Below are positions 26,399 through 36,399 of a stretch of 60,063 bases of DNA, piece by piece; the first letter of the stretch is position 1; each line of letters begins with the position of its first letter. Below the pieces are notes generated by a model. It made no database searches and was not told the origin of the DNA. It saw nothing but the letters and a program-made list of their open reading frames with translations. This stretch comes from Acaryochloris sp. IP29b_bin.148. GTDB lineage: Bacteria; Cyanobacteriota; Cyanobacteriia; Thermosynechococcales; Thermosynechococcaceae. The DNA is taken from positions 1 through 60,063 of the forward strand of contig NZ_JANQOY010000112.1 in NCBI RefSeq assembly GCF_028285565.1, given 5' to 3'. Position numbers and translations under genes: made by a program.

Positions 26399-27571
26399 TC
26401 ATAAAATGCCTTTTTTTTCAAAAATAGATAATTTTTCCTGTATATTCTGCAAAATTTGTGCATCTCCAAGCTCAGCCGCACTGATTTGAGCACAACGAAA
26501 TTGATGAAGGGATTTTTGAGATTCTCCGGCCTGATCGTACAGTGTTGCTAGACCCAGTTGAGCCAACAGTAATTCCTCCAAATTCTCTGAAGTGGTTGCC
26601 AAGTCAATCGCCTTGGCAAAATTTTTCTCAGCTAACAATTTAAGGCCACTTTTCAGATAAACATCTCCTAATAGCCGATAGACCTTACTACTTTCAATGT
26701 TTAGATTCACTAAATGCTCTAATTCAATGATGCTTCTAGCGGTAAGTCGATAATTCGGATAGATGTCTTCTACCAGCATCAAGGTTTTAATGTCTTGGGG
26801 GAGATCCATCGCCTGGATGGCAGAAATTTCTGTTTCTGCTGCCGTTGCTTGCTGCTCCGATAATACGTTGAACCGTGGTTTTAGCGTCTCATCAAGGGAC
26901 GTGCTACCTGTATCTGCTTGAACCACTAAAGTATATAAACGCCCTGGCTTGAGCGTTGCCGTTCCCTTGGGGTAGGGGATCTCAGTTTGGTCCGTATTGA
27001 TCTGCCATAGTCGTTTCTCTCTGCTTGAAAGGGTTACTACATAACGTTCTGCCTTCTGAACTGGGTTCCAGCGGATTATAGGTGTTGAATGGAGCACTGA
27101 ACCAGAGCGAGGAGCAATCACATAAGGAACAGAGGCATCACGACCACCCGCTAAATCACCCACTTCAACATGAGGTCTAAAGGCAGAGGGTGTTCTAGGG
27201 CAACCATTATTGACCACGGATATGGTGCCAGCGGGCACGAGCCAGCGAGTTTTGCCGTTGGGACAAATCACGAATACGCGGCTGCCTCGCTGAGGCTGAA
27301 TAAAATCTGCTCCAGCCAGCACTGTTCCATGAAGCGCTTTCTGAAACCGTTGCCATCCCCGACGCCGAACTTTAACGTTGCCTTGAATGGATAAAATTCT
27401 GGCCCATCTAGCTTCAGCAGAACACTGGACTGTACCTAAACAGAAGGTAGACAGGATTAAAACGCTGATAAGCTTTCCAGCCGTTGGGTTCGCTGAACAT
27501 CGTTTTTTTATGACTCTGGCATTGAAGAGCCTATAAGGATAAGCCGTAGTTGAAAAGCGTTTAAACAACAT
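26399..27571 (-). CDS. FecR-like domain protein with TPR-type C-terminus
   Basis: The 390-residue protein has an N-terminal hydrophobic export segment (LISVLILSTFCLGTVQC) that may be a lipoprotein-like signal. A FecR-like region follows (WARILSIQGNVKVRRRGWQRF to about residue 130), then an Ig-like stretch of about 100 residues. A C-terminal helical region (280-390) contains TPR-like units (YRLLGDVYLKSGLKLLAEKNFAKAI). FecR domains usually sense or bind in the periplasm. It is the last gene of the run that starts at 36399 and follows the upstream TPR gene by 34 bases. Its exact role is unknown. Confidence 0.7.
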   Translation of the reverse strand: MLFKRFSTTAYPYRLFNARVIKKRCSANPTAGKLISVLILSTFCLGTVQCSAEARWARILSIQGNVKVRRRGWQRFQKALHGTVLAGADFIQPQRGSRVFVICPNGKTRWLVPAGTISVVNNGCPRTPSAFRPHVEVGDLAGGRDASVPYVIAPRSGSVLHSTPIIRWNPVQKAERYVVTLSSREKRLWQINTDQTEIPYPKGTATLKPGRLYTLVVQADTGSTSLDETLKPRFNVLSEQQATAAETEISAIQAMDLPQDIKTLMLVEDIYPNYRLTARSIIELEHLVNLNIESSKVYRLLGDVYLKSGLKLLAEKNFAKAIDLATTSENLEELLLAQLGLATLYDQAGESQKSLHQFRCAQISAAELGDAQILQNIQEKLSIFEKKGIL

Positions 27572-27605
27572 TGGTGTGTTTCTCGACTTTTTGTCTCAAA
27601 AGAGG

Positions 27606-28916
27606 TTACTTGCGTACGTTTGCAGCATCTTTAGACGTGGTTGAGTTCGTTAACACTTTGCGCGCCATCCCTTCCCAGACATCGTGTTCAGGGCGATTGG
27701 CATATGCTAAGCATTGCTCCCAAGCTTTCTCGACTGAAGGCAGGGAATTGGACTGGCCATTATTTGAAACCGTACTTGGAGACTGAATGGGTATCGCGTT
27801 CTGTTTTTCTAAGACCTGCGCCAGTAAACAATAGGCACCGGGACGTTTGGGTGTCATCGTTTCGCTAAGACGAGTGGCTTCCATCAGTTCTGTTTCAGCC
27901 TCAGGGAGGCGATTTTGGGCTAAGCGCACTTGGCCTAAATTCTTGCGCAAGGCGTATTCTAGTTCAGCGCCTTGTTGATGAGGAGCAAGATCTTTTAAGG
28001 CTAAACGGAGTAACGGGCTGGCCTTGGCATGGTCTGATTCAAGGATATACAGATGGGCCAAATTGTTGTATGCGGGGAGATGCCCGCCTTTGACGGCCTT
28101 AAGATATTCCTTCTGAGCTTGATCGTGTTCTTGATATTCTTCATAAATCACCCCCAGACTAAACTGAGCCTCTGGAAACTCTGGCTTTAACTTAATCGCT
28201 CGCCTGAGATGAGCTTCGGCACTGGCCCAGTCTCCATCCTGATATAAGGTTTTGCCTCGCTGGAGATAGAGTTGTGCAAGGGCAGGTAAGCCCACGGAGT
28301 GGAAGCTCAAAAGTCCTGCAAATAGAACAGCTGTTAGGTAGAATTTGAGTCTGGGCCAGTTTCTCTGTGCTGAAGAGCGATGAGAGAAGAGCGATGACAA
28401 TAACTGCTGCCCCATTTGTGTGAGAACGCCCCCACTTGCCAAAAGCGTAATCACGATAGGGACCAGCGCCCCCACTGAACTCCAGATGCCGATCCATGCC
28501 GCTCCGACGATAAAACGAGTGGCAATATCCTGAGTGATGGCTAAATTTAGGGTGACGGTTGCTAACGTTAAGCTTCCCCATAACCAATGATGAGAGTCTT
28601 CGGCAGGGTACCACCACCAGAAATGAGTAGGAGGGTTAAAGCTTTGACGCCATATTGGCAATTGTGGGCAGTCTGCCAATCGAATCGCTTGTTCTTGTAA
28701 CAGAGCGTCTGCTTCAGTTAGCGTCAACCATAGGGATAGGGGGATCTCATCTGTGTTCGGTTGGACGGCTATTTGTTGTAGGAGGTGCTGGATGCGATCG
28801 CGACTTTTTAATATCCCCAAAACCTGCTCTTCGGACCAGTCTTGTGCCTTAGCCAGTTGAGAAACAGTCTGACTATAGTGCTTGCAGGTTGTTTGCAGTA
28901 ATTCTAGCTGTCTCAT
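27606..28916 (-). CDS. Membrane protein with C-terminal TPR domain
   Basis: This protein of about 436 residues has a helical N-terminal domain of about 95 residues. Up to three membrane segments follow (LWGSLTLATVTLNLAI, VGALVPIVITLLASGGVL, FYLTAVLFAGLLSF), then several TPR units (YLQRGKTLYQDGDWASAEAHLRRAI, AQFSLGVIYEEYQEHDQAQKEYLKAV). The ATG at 28916 is preferred to the TTG at 28928. It begins 27 bases after the stop of the caspase-like gene, so cotranscription is very likely. It may be an inner-membrane scaffold for the secreted or periplasmic parts of the cluster. Confidence 0.7.
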   Translation of the reverse strand: MRQLELLQTTCKHYSQTVSQLAKAQDWSEEQVLGILKSRDRIQHLLQQIAVQPNTDEIPLSLWLTLTEADALLQEQAIRLADCPQLPIWRQSFNPPTHFWWWYPAEDSHHWLWGSLTLATVTLNLAITQDIATRFIVGAAWIGIWSSVGALVPIVITLLASGGVLTQMGQQLLSSLFSHRSSAQRNWPRLKFYLTAVLFAGLLSFHSVGLPALAQLYLQRGKTLYQDGDWASAEAHLRRAIKLKPEFPEAQFSLGVIYEEYQEHDQAQKEYLKAVKGGHLPAYNNLAHLYILESDHAKASPLLRLALKDLAPHQQGAELEYALRKNLGQVRLAQNRLPEAETELMEATRLSETMTPKRPGAYCLLAQVLEKQNAIPIQSPSTVSNNGQSNSLPSVEKAWEQCLAYANRPEHDVWEGMARKVLTNSTTSKDAANVRK

Positions 28917-28943
28917 AAATGATGCCAAACTAGTCAGACAATT

Positions 28944-31178
28944 TTAAGGACGACTCACAGGTGATTCCTGGGCCGGAACCACTTCATACAATAAGGACAG
29001 GACAGCCGTCTGATTCACATCAACGGCAGATAGATCAGAGCGTGTCGCATTTGGATTGCTGCTGCCCCGGCGAGTATCGAGGGAGCTAAAAAGGTCTTGC
29101 ATTGCTGTGTTGGTGTTGATCTCTCTGTTAGAGGCTCGTTGTTGAGTACTAATGCGGCTGAGGGTTTTAAGGGCACCACGCAGTGACTGCGTACTGGCGA
29201 TAACGAGCAGTTGTGTCAGACCATAGGGATCTCTGGCCCTCAGTGGCCCTAACTCAAATGATTTACCTGCCTTGAGAATGCCCTGACTCAGGTCATCACT
29301 CGTTGGTGGAAATAAAACAGTGACGTCTGCGTCTGCATCAACGACCAATAGACCAATATGGAGATCCTGAATCTCTTTGTTCCGAATCGAAATCGTGACC
29401 TGATGCCCCTCAGGAATGGTTTCAACGCCTCGTTTGGTTAAGGTGGGAACGATGATTGCGGTACTGTCGCTCCCCCTTGTCGTGGTGGAACTGCGGGAGC
29501 GATTGTGATCCACGGATAGTTCAATATTGAGTTTTGAAGCCTTTTGATTGACCATCAGCGCCAGCATGCGGCCAATCAATAAGCTTTTGAGCTGGGGTTT
29601 AAGACGCTCTTTAATAGCGGCTGATACCGACTGAGTCGGTGACCCAAAAGACCCCTGCAGGATAGGTTCTTGAGTCGCAGTCAGTAAACCAATACTATTG
29701 ACCTCTGGCAAATTGGGGACCCCGGCCCGCTCAAGACGCTGCTGAATCTCAAGGGTGAATCGGCCTAAGAGAACGTCAACGGTTGCCCCTGAATGAAGTT
29801 GGGATACTTCAACAAAACGATTCTGTTGGAGGGATGCTATTGCTGTTTGTTTTTCCTCTGCTGTTAGCGTATCGTCTAGACCCACTCGGAGTTTGAAATT
29901 ATTCGGCAGCGTTCTAACCCGCTCTTGTAGAAAGCGGCCATTAGCGGCAGAACGATTGGAGCCACTGATTTTCCCTTCGGCAGTCAGTCCAGTTCTGGGT
30001 GACGCTTGTTTGACCTGCCCAATGGCATTGCCTTGATCGTCGATCAGAGAGAACTCAGCCCCCTGGTCAAAGGCAGCCAAACTGTGAGGGTCCAGTCCTC
30101 CTAGCCAAAGTTTGACATTGTTATTGGCTAAGGTTTCTAAAATAACGGCTTCTGCGGACTGGGTAGACGGTTGGAAGTGATAGATGGGCTTTTGTTTAAC
30201 CTGTTCGTTGTTTTCTGGATCGTATTCAGGAATTTGACTGTGCTGAGACAGTTGCGTTGTGTTCCGAGCCACGGCTGGAATCGTTTGGCTAACGGAAAGG
30301 GGCGCCGTCTCCTGCCACAGATGTTGGGTTAAAAGGTACGTGAAGGCCCCTGCATAAAAACCATCAAAGGGATAGTCGGCGGATTGCTGATTCTGCTTGG
30401 AGGAAGTGACAACAATTCCCTTCCCCTCATCGGACTGGATACGGTTGATAAAGTCTTGCGGTCCCCATCCCAATTTTGATAGCCACTGCTGTTGGTAGTC
30501 CCATTCATTAGCCACAATGTTAGGGGCCTTGTTAGTCTGAAGCTCTATATCGGTCACGCGCGATCGCATCACCACATTACCGCGCTTACCCCCACCGGAA
30601 TAACAGCAGTCCAGAACGAAGGTGACATTATCTGTGGGTAGCGCCGACCGCATCAGCAGTAGCGTGTGTCCCATAATGTCTTGGACTTCGTTGCTTCCGG
30701 TTTCTGCATAATCAATGGGGACAATCGTGCTGTTCTGGCAATTGTCGTCGATGCAGTCACGATCTAAGTTTTTGAAAAATTCTTGCATACGCTCGAATTC
30801 TTGGACTTGAGCACCATGACCCGAAAAGTGGAAAACAACGACATCCCCCGCTTTGGCTTGCTTGAGGAGATATTCATGGTAGGCATCTAGAATGCCTTGG
30901 CGAGTGGCCTGTTGATTCGTCAAGGTATGGACGTCTTTGGGATTAAATTTGAAGCGATGAATTAAGAGCTGCTTTTGAAGTTCAACGTCTGTGACGGGAC
31001 CATGCAATTGATCGAGTAATGGATAATCGTTGATACCGATTAAAAGGGCCAGCTTACGTGGAGTGTTTTGGGCCAATACTTTGCCGTAGTTTAGGGCGCG
31101 ATATTGGAGACTTAGTTGACTGAGCCCAATTGCACCGAGTAAACCTGCCCCACTTTGGAAAAATTGACGTCGTTTCAT
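28944..31178 (-). CDS. Caspase-like peptidase (C14 family) with Tat signal and DUF4384-like region
   Basis: The N-terminus KRRQFFQSGAGLLGAIGL is a twin-arginine signal, so the protein should be exported folded. A caspase p20-like domain follows. With the first in-frame TTG (31184) as residue 1, the catalytic histidine is His123 (FHFSGHGAQ) and the catalytic cysteine is Cys194 in LDCCYSGGG. The usual His after that cysteine is a Tyr. The C-terminal half includes a DUF4384-like region (IGLLVVDADADVTVLFPPTSD). The ATG at 31178 lies 18 bases after the CHAT gene stop. It could process proteins of the same cluster, for example the TpsA exoprotein. Activity is inferred from the retained dyad only. 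Confidence 0.85.
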   Translation of the reverse strand: MKRRQFFQSGAGLLGAIGLSQLSLQYRALNYGKVLAQNTPRKLALLIGINDYPLLDQLHGPVTDVELQKQLLIHRFKFNPKDVHTLTNQQATRQGILDAYHEYLLKQAKAGDVVVFHFSGHGAQVQEFERMQEFFKNLDRDCIDDNCQNSTIVPIDYAETGSNEVQDIMGHTLLLMRSALPTDNVTFVLDCCYSGGGKRGNVVMRSRVTDIELQTNKAPNIVANEWDYQQQWLSKLGWGPQDFINRIQSDEGKGIVVTSSKQNQQSADYPFDGFYAGAFTYLLTQHLWQETAPLSVSQTIPAVARNTTQLSQHSQIPEYDPENNEQVKQKPIYHFQPSTQSAEAVILETLANNNVKLWLGGLDPHSLAAFDQGAEFSLIDDQGNAIGQVKQASPRTGLTAEGKISGSNRSAANGRFLQERVRTLPNNFKLRVGLDDTLTAEEKQTAIASLQQNRFVEVSQLHSGATVDVLLGRFTLEIQQRLERAGVPNLPEVNSIGLLTATQEPILQGSFGSPTQSVSAAIKERLKPQLKSLLIGRMLALMVNQKASKLNIELSVDHNRSRSSTTTRGSDSTAIIVPTLTKRGVETIPEGHQVTISIRNKEIQDLHIGLLVVDADADVTVLFPPTSDDLSQGILKAGKSFELGPLRARDPYGLTQLLVIASTQSLRGALKTLSRISTQQRASNREINTNTAMQDLFSSLDTRRGSSNPNATRSDLSAVDVNQTAVLSLLYEVVPAQESPVSRP

Positions 31179-31196
31179 AATCAAGAAAAGAATAAA

Positions 31197-33662
31197 TTAC
31201 TGGGCTGATCCGATTAAGGTAAACGCTGCCCAATTCGCTGGCTCTGGGTTGTCCTTCATGGTTTCAAGCATGGCTTGTCGCAAGGCTTGCGCTTTGTCTA
31301 AGCCCTTTAGATGCCACTGGCGATAAAATTCCGTCATCAACTGGGCTGTAGGCATATCTGGGACAGCCCAAAGAGAGACGATAACGCTAGGAGAACCAGC
31401 AGCAATAAAGGAGCGGGACAGACCAATAACGCCATCTCCGGTAATATCTCCAAGGCCCGTATCACATGCGCTTAGAACCACTAATGAAGCTTTTAAATCT
31501 AGCTCATCAAGGATTTCTGAAGTAGTGAGCAAACCGTCTTCTTCCTTATCTTTATCGGGTGCAAGGGCAAGTGCACCTGGAATATCTTGAATGCCAGAAT
31601 CTTGAGGTTTTCCATATTCCAACAAGCCGTGGGTCGCCAGATGAATAATGCGCGCACCTAACATTTCTTGACTAACTCTAGTCTCCGTTGCATCTGCATC
31701 GGTTAATGCTTGACTACCCAATAAGGCTGCAATATCGATGGCTTCTTGTCTGGCACCACGAAGATCAGAAAGCTGTTTCTTTGTTTGGTTATTTACGTCC
31801 CAAACACTGGGCATTTTAGGGTTGCCAACTACTAAGATATCTTCAGGACTGAGATCATTAACTGGATCTTGAGATTGACGCTTCTGATAAGTTAAATCTA
31901 AGACTTGAATGGATGGAGCAGTTAGGATAGTGTGTTTCTTTACTAAATATTCTTCAGATTCATTTTTAAGTGCTGGAAATGGCGTGAGAAAGAATTCATT
32001 TTGAGGAATGAAAACGACATGATCCTCTGAATTATCTGGCAAGAAATCATCTATTGGATCTATGAGAATTTCATGCATTTTTTTAAGATGATTGGATTGA
32101 GCCTTAGGGTTATAGTCGATCTCAAAGCCGCCTCGAGTTCTTACACCGATCGCTTTCCTGCTAGATTGAATAAGTTGAGCTAAATCAGAATCTTTAATAT
32201 CTATTTCTATTTTTTTAAATTTCAATATCCCTGTTGGTTGAACTACCCATATATATAGCTCTGTGCCTCGTCCAAGTTGTTTTCCGAAGTGAGTAAAGCT
32301 ATCTTCAGGAATAATGGAATATTCAACGAGGGTGAGATTGTTTTTTATTGCGATTTTTTGTATTTGTGAAAAACTAATTAAAGAATTAACGGATTTAATT
32401 TCTTCTGAATCTTTAGATGTTAGTAATTTTCTAAACGCCCTCGCTCGACCCTGCTCAGATGCAACCAATGCAGCATCGTATTTTTTTTTCTTTACTAATA
32501 CTTGTTGAAGGAGATTATAAGAAAAAACTTGCGTATCAAATAATGACACGTTATTGATATCTTGCTGGCCTGGCTTTAGAGATTCTAAAAGTTTAATAGC
32601 CTGCCGGATTTTAACTTCTGATGCAGAAAAATCGCCAGAATTATATAGAGAATGTCCCCAGTTGTTAAGGGATCGAGCTTCTAATAGAGGAGAATCTATT
32701 TCTTCTGCAATTACTAAGGCTTGCTGATAATAATCAATTGCCTTTTTGTAGTTCTTAAGATCAGAAGCAATAAGCCCTAAACTACCAAGTGCAGAACTTT
32801 CCATGCTACGAATTTTATGAAACTTAGAAATTTCGAGGCATTGAGTGTAGTGGTTAAAAGCTTGCTCAAATTCTCGCTGAATATGATAAACCATGCCAAT
32901 ATTGAGCAAGGAATTTGCAACAAGAGGATGATTTCTATCCTGGCGAGCCATCCTCAGTGCAGATTTATGATACACCAATGCCTTTTTGTATTCTTTTAAA
33001 TTGGTATAAGTAAGTCCCAAGTTCCCCTTGACGATTTGCTCTGCATAACGATCACCAGTTTCTTGAGCAATAGCTAAACTCTCCTGATATATTTGCTTTG
33101 CTTTTTTATAGTCGCCTAATGACTCATAAACATTTCCTAAATTGATCAGTACTCGACCTTCATCTTGGCGTTTATTAAGCTGCTGCATAATCTCTATAGC
33201 AGCCTGATTTACTTCAATAGATTTAGAATATTGTCCTAGTGCTTTATAGGCTTGACCCATCTTGGATCTTATTTGTCCTTGATAGAACTTACTTATGGGT
33301 AAACTTGGTATACGCAGTAACTTTAGATAAGTATCAATAGATTTTTGGTATCGCTCTTGCTCCATGTATGCAGTCCCGAGAGATATTAATGTATGACTAA
33401 CACCTCGTGAGTCTTTCAGTGAAATGTACCCAGACAATGCTTTTTCAAAATAAGTAATAGCTGTCTCAATATCGTTAGCCTTAAATTGTTCAACACCGAT
33501 CAAATACAGTTTATTGACTTCTTGAAATTTATTTTCTCCTGACTGAGAAATTATCTTGGCTTCAGTTGAAGCCAATGTTTCACTAGAAAAATAGTATAAA
33601 AAGCTAAAAACAACAATAACACTAACAAATAGATGATGAGTTTTGAGTAGCATGATCACCAT
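31197..33662 (-). CDS. TPR-CHAT peptidase, exported
   Basis: The 821-residue protein opens with a hydrophobic signal (LFVSVIVVFSFLYYFSS). About eight TPR units follow (residues 50-350), such as ALINLGNVYESLGDYKKAKQIYQES-type helices. The C-terminal third is a CHAT domain of the caspase clan, with the catalytic histidine in IIHLATHGLLE and the cysteine in VVLSACDTGLG. The gene is AT-rich. It lies 145 bases after the TpsA stop and directly before the caspase-like gene, so two different caspase-clan proteins are encoded next to each other. Targets are unknown. The export signal sets it apart from cytoplasmic CHAT proteins of immune systems. Confidence 0.88.
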   Translation of the reverse strand: MVIMLLKTHHLFVSVIVVFSFLYYFSSETLASTEAKIISQSGENKFQEVNKLYLIGVEQFKANDIETAITYFEKALSGYISLKDSRGVSHTLISLGTAYMEQERYQKSIDTYLKLLRIPSLPISKFYQGQIRSKMGQAYKALGQYSKSIEVNQAAIEIMQQLNKRQDEGRVLINLGNVYESLGDYKKAKQIYQESLAIAQETGDRYAEQIVKGNLGLTYTNLKEYKKALVYHKSALRMARQDRNHPLVANSLLNIGMVYHIQREFEQAFNHYTQCLEISKFHKIRSMESSALGSLGLIASDLKNYKKAIDYYQQALVIAEEIDSPLLEARSLNNWGHSLYNSGDFSASEVKIRQAIKLLESLKPGQQDINNVSLFDTQVFSYNLLQQVLVKKKKYDAALVASEQGRARAFRKLLTSKDSEEIKSVNSLISFSQIQKIAIKNNLTLVEYSIIPEDSFTHFGKQLGRGTELYIWVVQPTGILKFKKIEIDIKDSDLAQLIQSSRKAIGVRTRGGFEIDYNPKAQSNHLKKMHEILIDPIDDFLPDNSEDHVVFIPQNEFFLTPFPALKNESEEYLVKKHTILTAPSIQVLDLTYQKRQSQDPVNDLSPEDILVVGNPKMPSVWDVNNQTKKQLSDLRGARQEAIDIAALLGSQALTDADATETRVSQEMLGARIIHLATHGLLEYGKPQDSGIQDIPGALALAPDKDKEEDGLLTTSEILDELDLKASLVVLSACDTGLGDITGDGVIGLSRSFIAAGSPSVIVSLWAVPDMPTAQLMTEFYRQWHLKGLDKAQALRQAMLETMKDNPEPANWAAFTLIGSAQ

Positions 33663-33807
33663 TTATTCTCTTAAAAAACAAGAATTTCAGGCAGGGATTA
33701 CTATGAAGATCAGTTAAAAACAAAGGCCCTGCTGGAACATAAAATGACTTAGAGAGCTATGCTGTAAAGCTTTTCAAGAAGTGATAAGCAACAGTAACCA
33801 AACTCAT

Positions 33808-36399
33808 TTAAATTGGACTAGATTTTGGGGAGCAATCATCGGATGAATTAGACTGCTTTTGTTTAGGTTGATTAGAATTAAGGGGATTCTTAACTTCTAT
33901 TTTCATAGAGAAGGTAGCTGATTTTTCCTTCTTGCATATATTTTCAGTTTCCTTATTCTCTAAGTTAAGATTTCTAATTTGCTTTTCATCTTTGCTAGGA
34001 GGTTCAGGTGGAGGAGGCAAAGGAGGGGTATAATTCACACCACGGGTACTTCCATAAAAAGTTGAATTTTCATCTTCAATTATAAAAATTGATCCAGCTA
34101 TACCACTAGCATCTAAAGGAACGTTCTTAGATCTAGAATTCTTGGCATTAATAAAGATATGAAAATCAAAAAAATCAGTATCTTTAGGCCTGCAGCCTGA
34201 AGCAGAGCAGCTAAAATTTTCAGGAGATATCTCTTCAAATCCTCCGTCTTTTTTCTTTAGAATAAATGGATCACCATTATTTATAATTGATTCAGATTCA
34301 GGACCAGCAGAGAAAGCTACATCTTTGTCACCTAGTACTTGAATCTGATTAGTCTTTGATTTATTATTATAATTTTCCTTAATATGTTCAACAGATGAAT
34401 CACCAAAACGGATGGTAATGGGAGGAGCATCATCTATACCCGCATTTACAATAATGCTCGCAGGAATATTGTCATCAAACCTTATTTGGGTTGTATCTTT
34501 TTCTGAGACTTTTATTCCTTTATATTTTAGGAAATTTTGTATTCCAAAACTTTTAACAGATACAAACCCGCTCTCTATAATAGTACCATCTATACTATTT
34601 TGATTCTTAGTGCCTTGAATTCGGACTAATCCATTCAAAGCTTCAATATTCAATCCACCAGCACCTGTAGTAATCGTTTGGGTATTAATATCCCCTTTTT
34701 CTGAAACTAACTCTACAGAACTTGCTACTGTTATCCCTAATTTAGTAGAAGTAAATAAAGAATCGATATCGCCAGCAATCATATCTCCTGTAGTTCTGAT
34801 AATAATATTTCTTCCTTTGGCAGTAATTGATTCCTCTTGATCCATCATAAACTTCCCACCAGCTTTGAAGATTACTGGTACAGAATCAGGCTCTTTTGAA
34901 CCATTGTTTTCTAAAAACTCTAAGGATAATTTTGGATTAATACTGATGTCATTTTCGGCGCTGACAATAACTTTTCCTTCTTGAGATTCAAGAGCCATAG
35001 CATTAATGGTAATATCTGAATCTTTAAAATCATCTTGGAGTATTTCTGGAAGTGAATCCTCTTCATCTACAGTGCTTGGTTTATCCGAGATAATAATATT
35101 TCGTGGGTCTAACAACAGTGTTCCCCATTTACCGTGACTCACACTGACATCAACTAAGCCATCAAAATCTAGCTTTTCTTTGCCTGAAATTTCTACAAAT
35201 CCACCATCACCAGACTGATTACCTCCCCAAGCATTGACATTTCCATAAAAACCCGTCACTTCATCCGCCCAAACAATTACCTCGCCCCCATCACCCTCAG
35301 CAAACGCATTAGCATTAATCACTGAATTCTCACTAATAAATGTGCGTTTTGCAGTGGGTATTGATCCTTTACCTTGAAAATCCCCACCAATCAGGACATT
35401 GCCCCCATCGCTATCCCCCGAAACATCAACAACAGCATCCACCACCCCAACTCTGTCACCCAAAACTAAAACCGAGCCACCCTTCTGATTCTCAAGCGTA
35501 TTAGAAGCATCAATCTTTCCAGCAGCAATAACAGTCCCCGCAACCGGATCAACGCTGACATTAGAACCCGACAGCACAAGCTGTCCCTTGCTATTGACAC
35601 TTAGATTTGTTGCATTCTGAATATCCCCACCCGTCAACAGATTAGGCAGAGAAGTAATCGGTAGCGTCCAATCATTAGGTAACGTGCCTGCTGTAGAAAG
35701 AGGCTTAAACTCTAGACTCAATAGATGATTCTCTTGGCTCAACCGCACTAGATTCTGCCCCGGCACCGCCACAGCATTCACCTGCCCTCCAGGAGCCTTC
35801 AGCTCACCTTGGTTAATGACTATTCCCCCCATCAACGTTAAATTTTGACCTGGGTTGACAGATAAGTTACCTGTATTGGTAATTGCGCCGGGTTCCTGCG
35901 TTGTAAACGCAAAAGCGGTAGGAGTTCCCACTAAATTGGCATAGTCATTTGGGCCTGAACCACCAAACCAATTAGACTCAAAGCCAATTCCATTGGCAGT
36001 CGTTGCTGTAAAAGCAGCAGGCACATCTAAGGCAGCATTGGGACCAAAGATCATGCCAGCAGGATTCATAAGATAGAGATTGGCATTGCTGCCTGTTACC
36101 TTAATCAGCCCGTTAATCACAGATGGGTCACCCCCCATCACACGACCTAAAATATTGCGGGTGGCAGGGTTAGAGAGAAAATTAGCAACCTGCTGCTGAC
36201 TGAGGCCGAACTTCTCAAAGCTATGGAATAAATTGGCTCCATCCTTAGAAAGTTGTCCTCCACTGATGTCAAATTGGTTGCCTGATTTTGAAATTTGGGT
36301 ATCTGTACTATTAGATTCAGCCTGGATTTGGGCCTGGGTTGGTAGTGCAAAGAATACTGTACAGGTAAGGGATGCAACACATAAGCTGATGGGTCTCAC
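33808..36399 (-). CDS. Two-partner secretion exoprotein (TpsA, haemagglutination-activity domain)
   Basis: The 863-residue protein begins at a GTG preceded by a GGAGAG ribosome site and has a Sec signal (LCVASLTCTVFFALPTQAQ). The next 230 residues form the TPS secretion domain. Its marks are ISGGQLSKDGANLFHSF, NIILGRVMGG-like NILGRVMGGDPS, ANLYLMNPAGMIFGP and, later, the PGQNLTLMGG type of strand repeats. The rest is predicted beta-helix with a hydrophilic Lys/Ser-rich tail. At 863 residues it is short for an adhesin. The gene is AT-rich. Its transporter is encoded divergently at 37230-39017, so this is a split TPS pair. Confidence 0.9.
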   Translation of the reverse strand: MRPISLCVASLTCTVFFALPTQAQIQAESNSTDTQISKSGNQFDISGGQLSKDGANLFHSFEKFGLSQQQVANFLSNPATRNILGRVMGGDPSVINGLIKVTGSNANLYLMNPAGMIFGPNAALDVPAAFTATTANGIGFESNWFGGSGPNDYANLVGTPTAFAFTTQEPGAITNTGNLSVNPGQNLTLMGGIVINQGELKAPGGQVNAVAVPGQNLVRLSQENHLLSLEFKPLSTAGTLPNDWTLPITSLPNLLTGGDIQNATNLSVNSKGQLVLSGSNVSVDPVAGTVIAAGKIDASNTLENQKGGSVLVLGDRVGVVDAVVDVSGDSDGGNVLIGGDFQGKGSIPTAKRTFISENSVINANAFAEGDGGEVIVWADEVTGFYGNVNAWGGNQSGDGGFVEISGKEKLDFDGLVDVSVSHGKWGTLLLDPRNIIISDKPSTVDEEDSLPEILQDDFKDSDITINAMALESQEGKVIVSAENDISINPKLSLEFLENNGSKEPDSVPVIFKAGGKFMMDQEESITAKGRNIIIRTTGDMIAGDIDSLFTSTKLGITVASSVELVSEKGDINTQTITTGAGGLNIEALNGLVRIQGTKNQNSIDGTIIESGFVSVKSFGIQNFLKYKGIKVSEKDTTQIRFDDNIPASIIVNAGIDDAPPITIRFGDSSVEHIKENYNNKSKTNQIQVLGDKDVAFSAGPESESIINNGDPFILKKKDGGFEEISPENFSCSASGCRPKDTDFFDFHIFINAKNSRSKNVPLDASGIAGSIFIIEDENSTFYGSTRGVNYTPPLPPPPEPPSKDEKQIRNLNLENKETENICKKEKSATFSMKIEVKNPLNSNQPKQKQSNSSDDCSPKSSPI

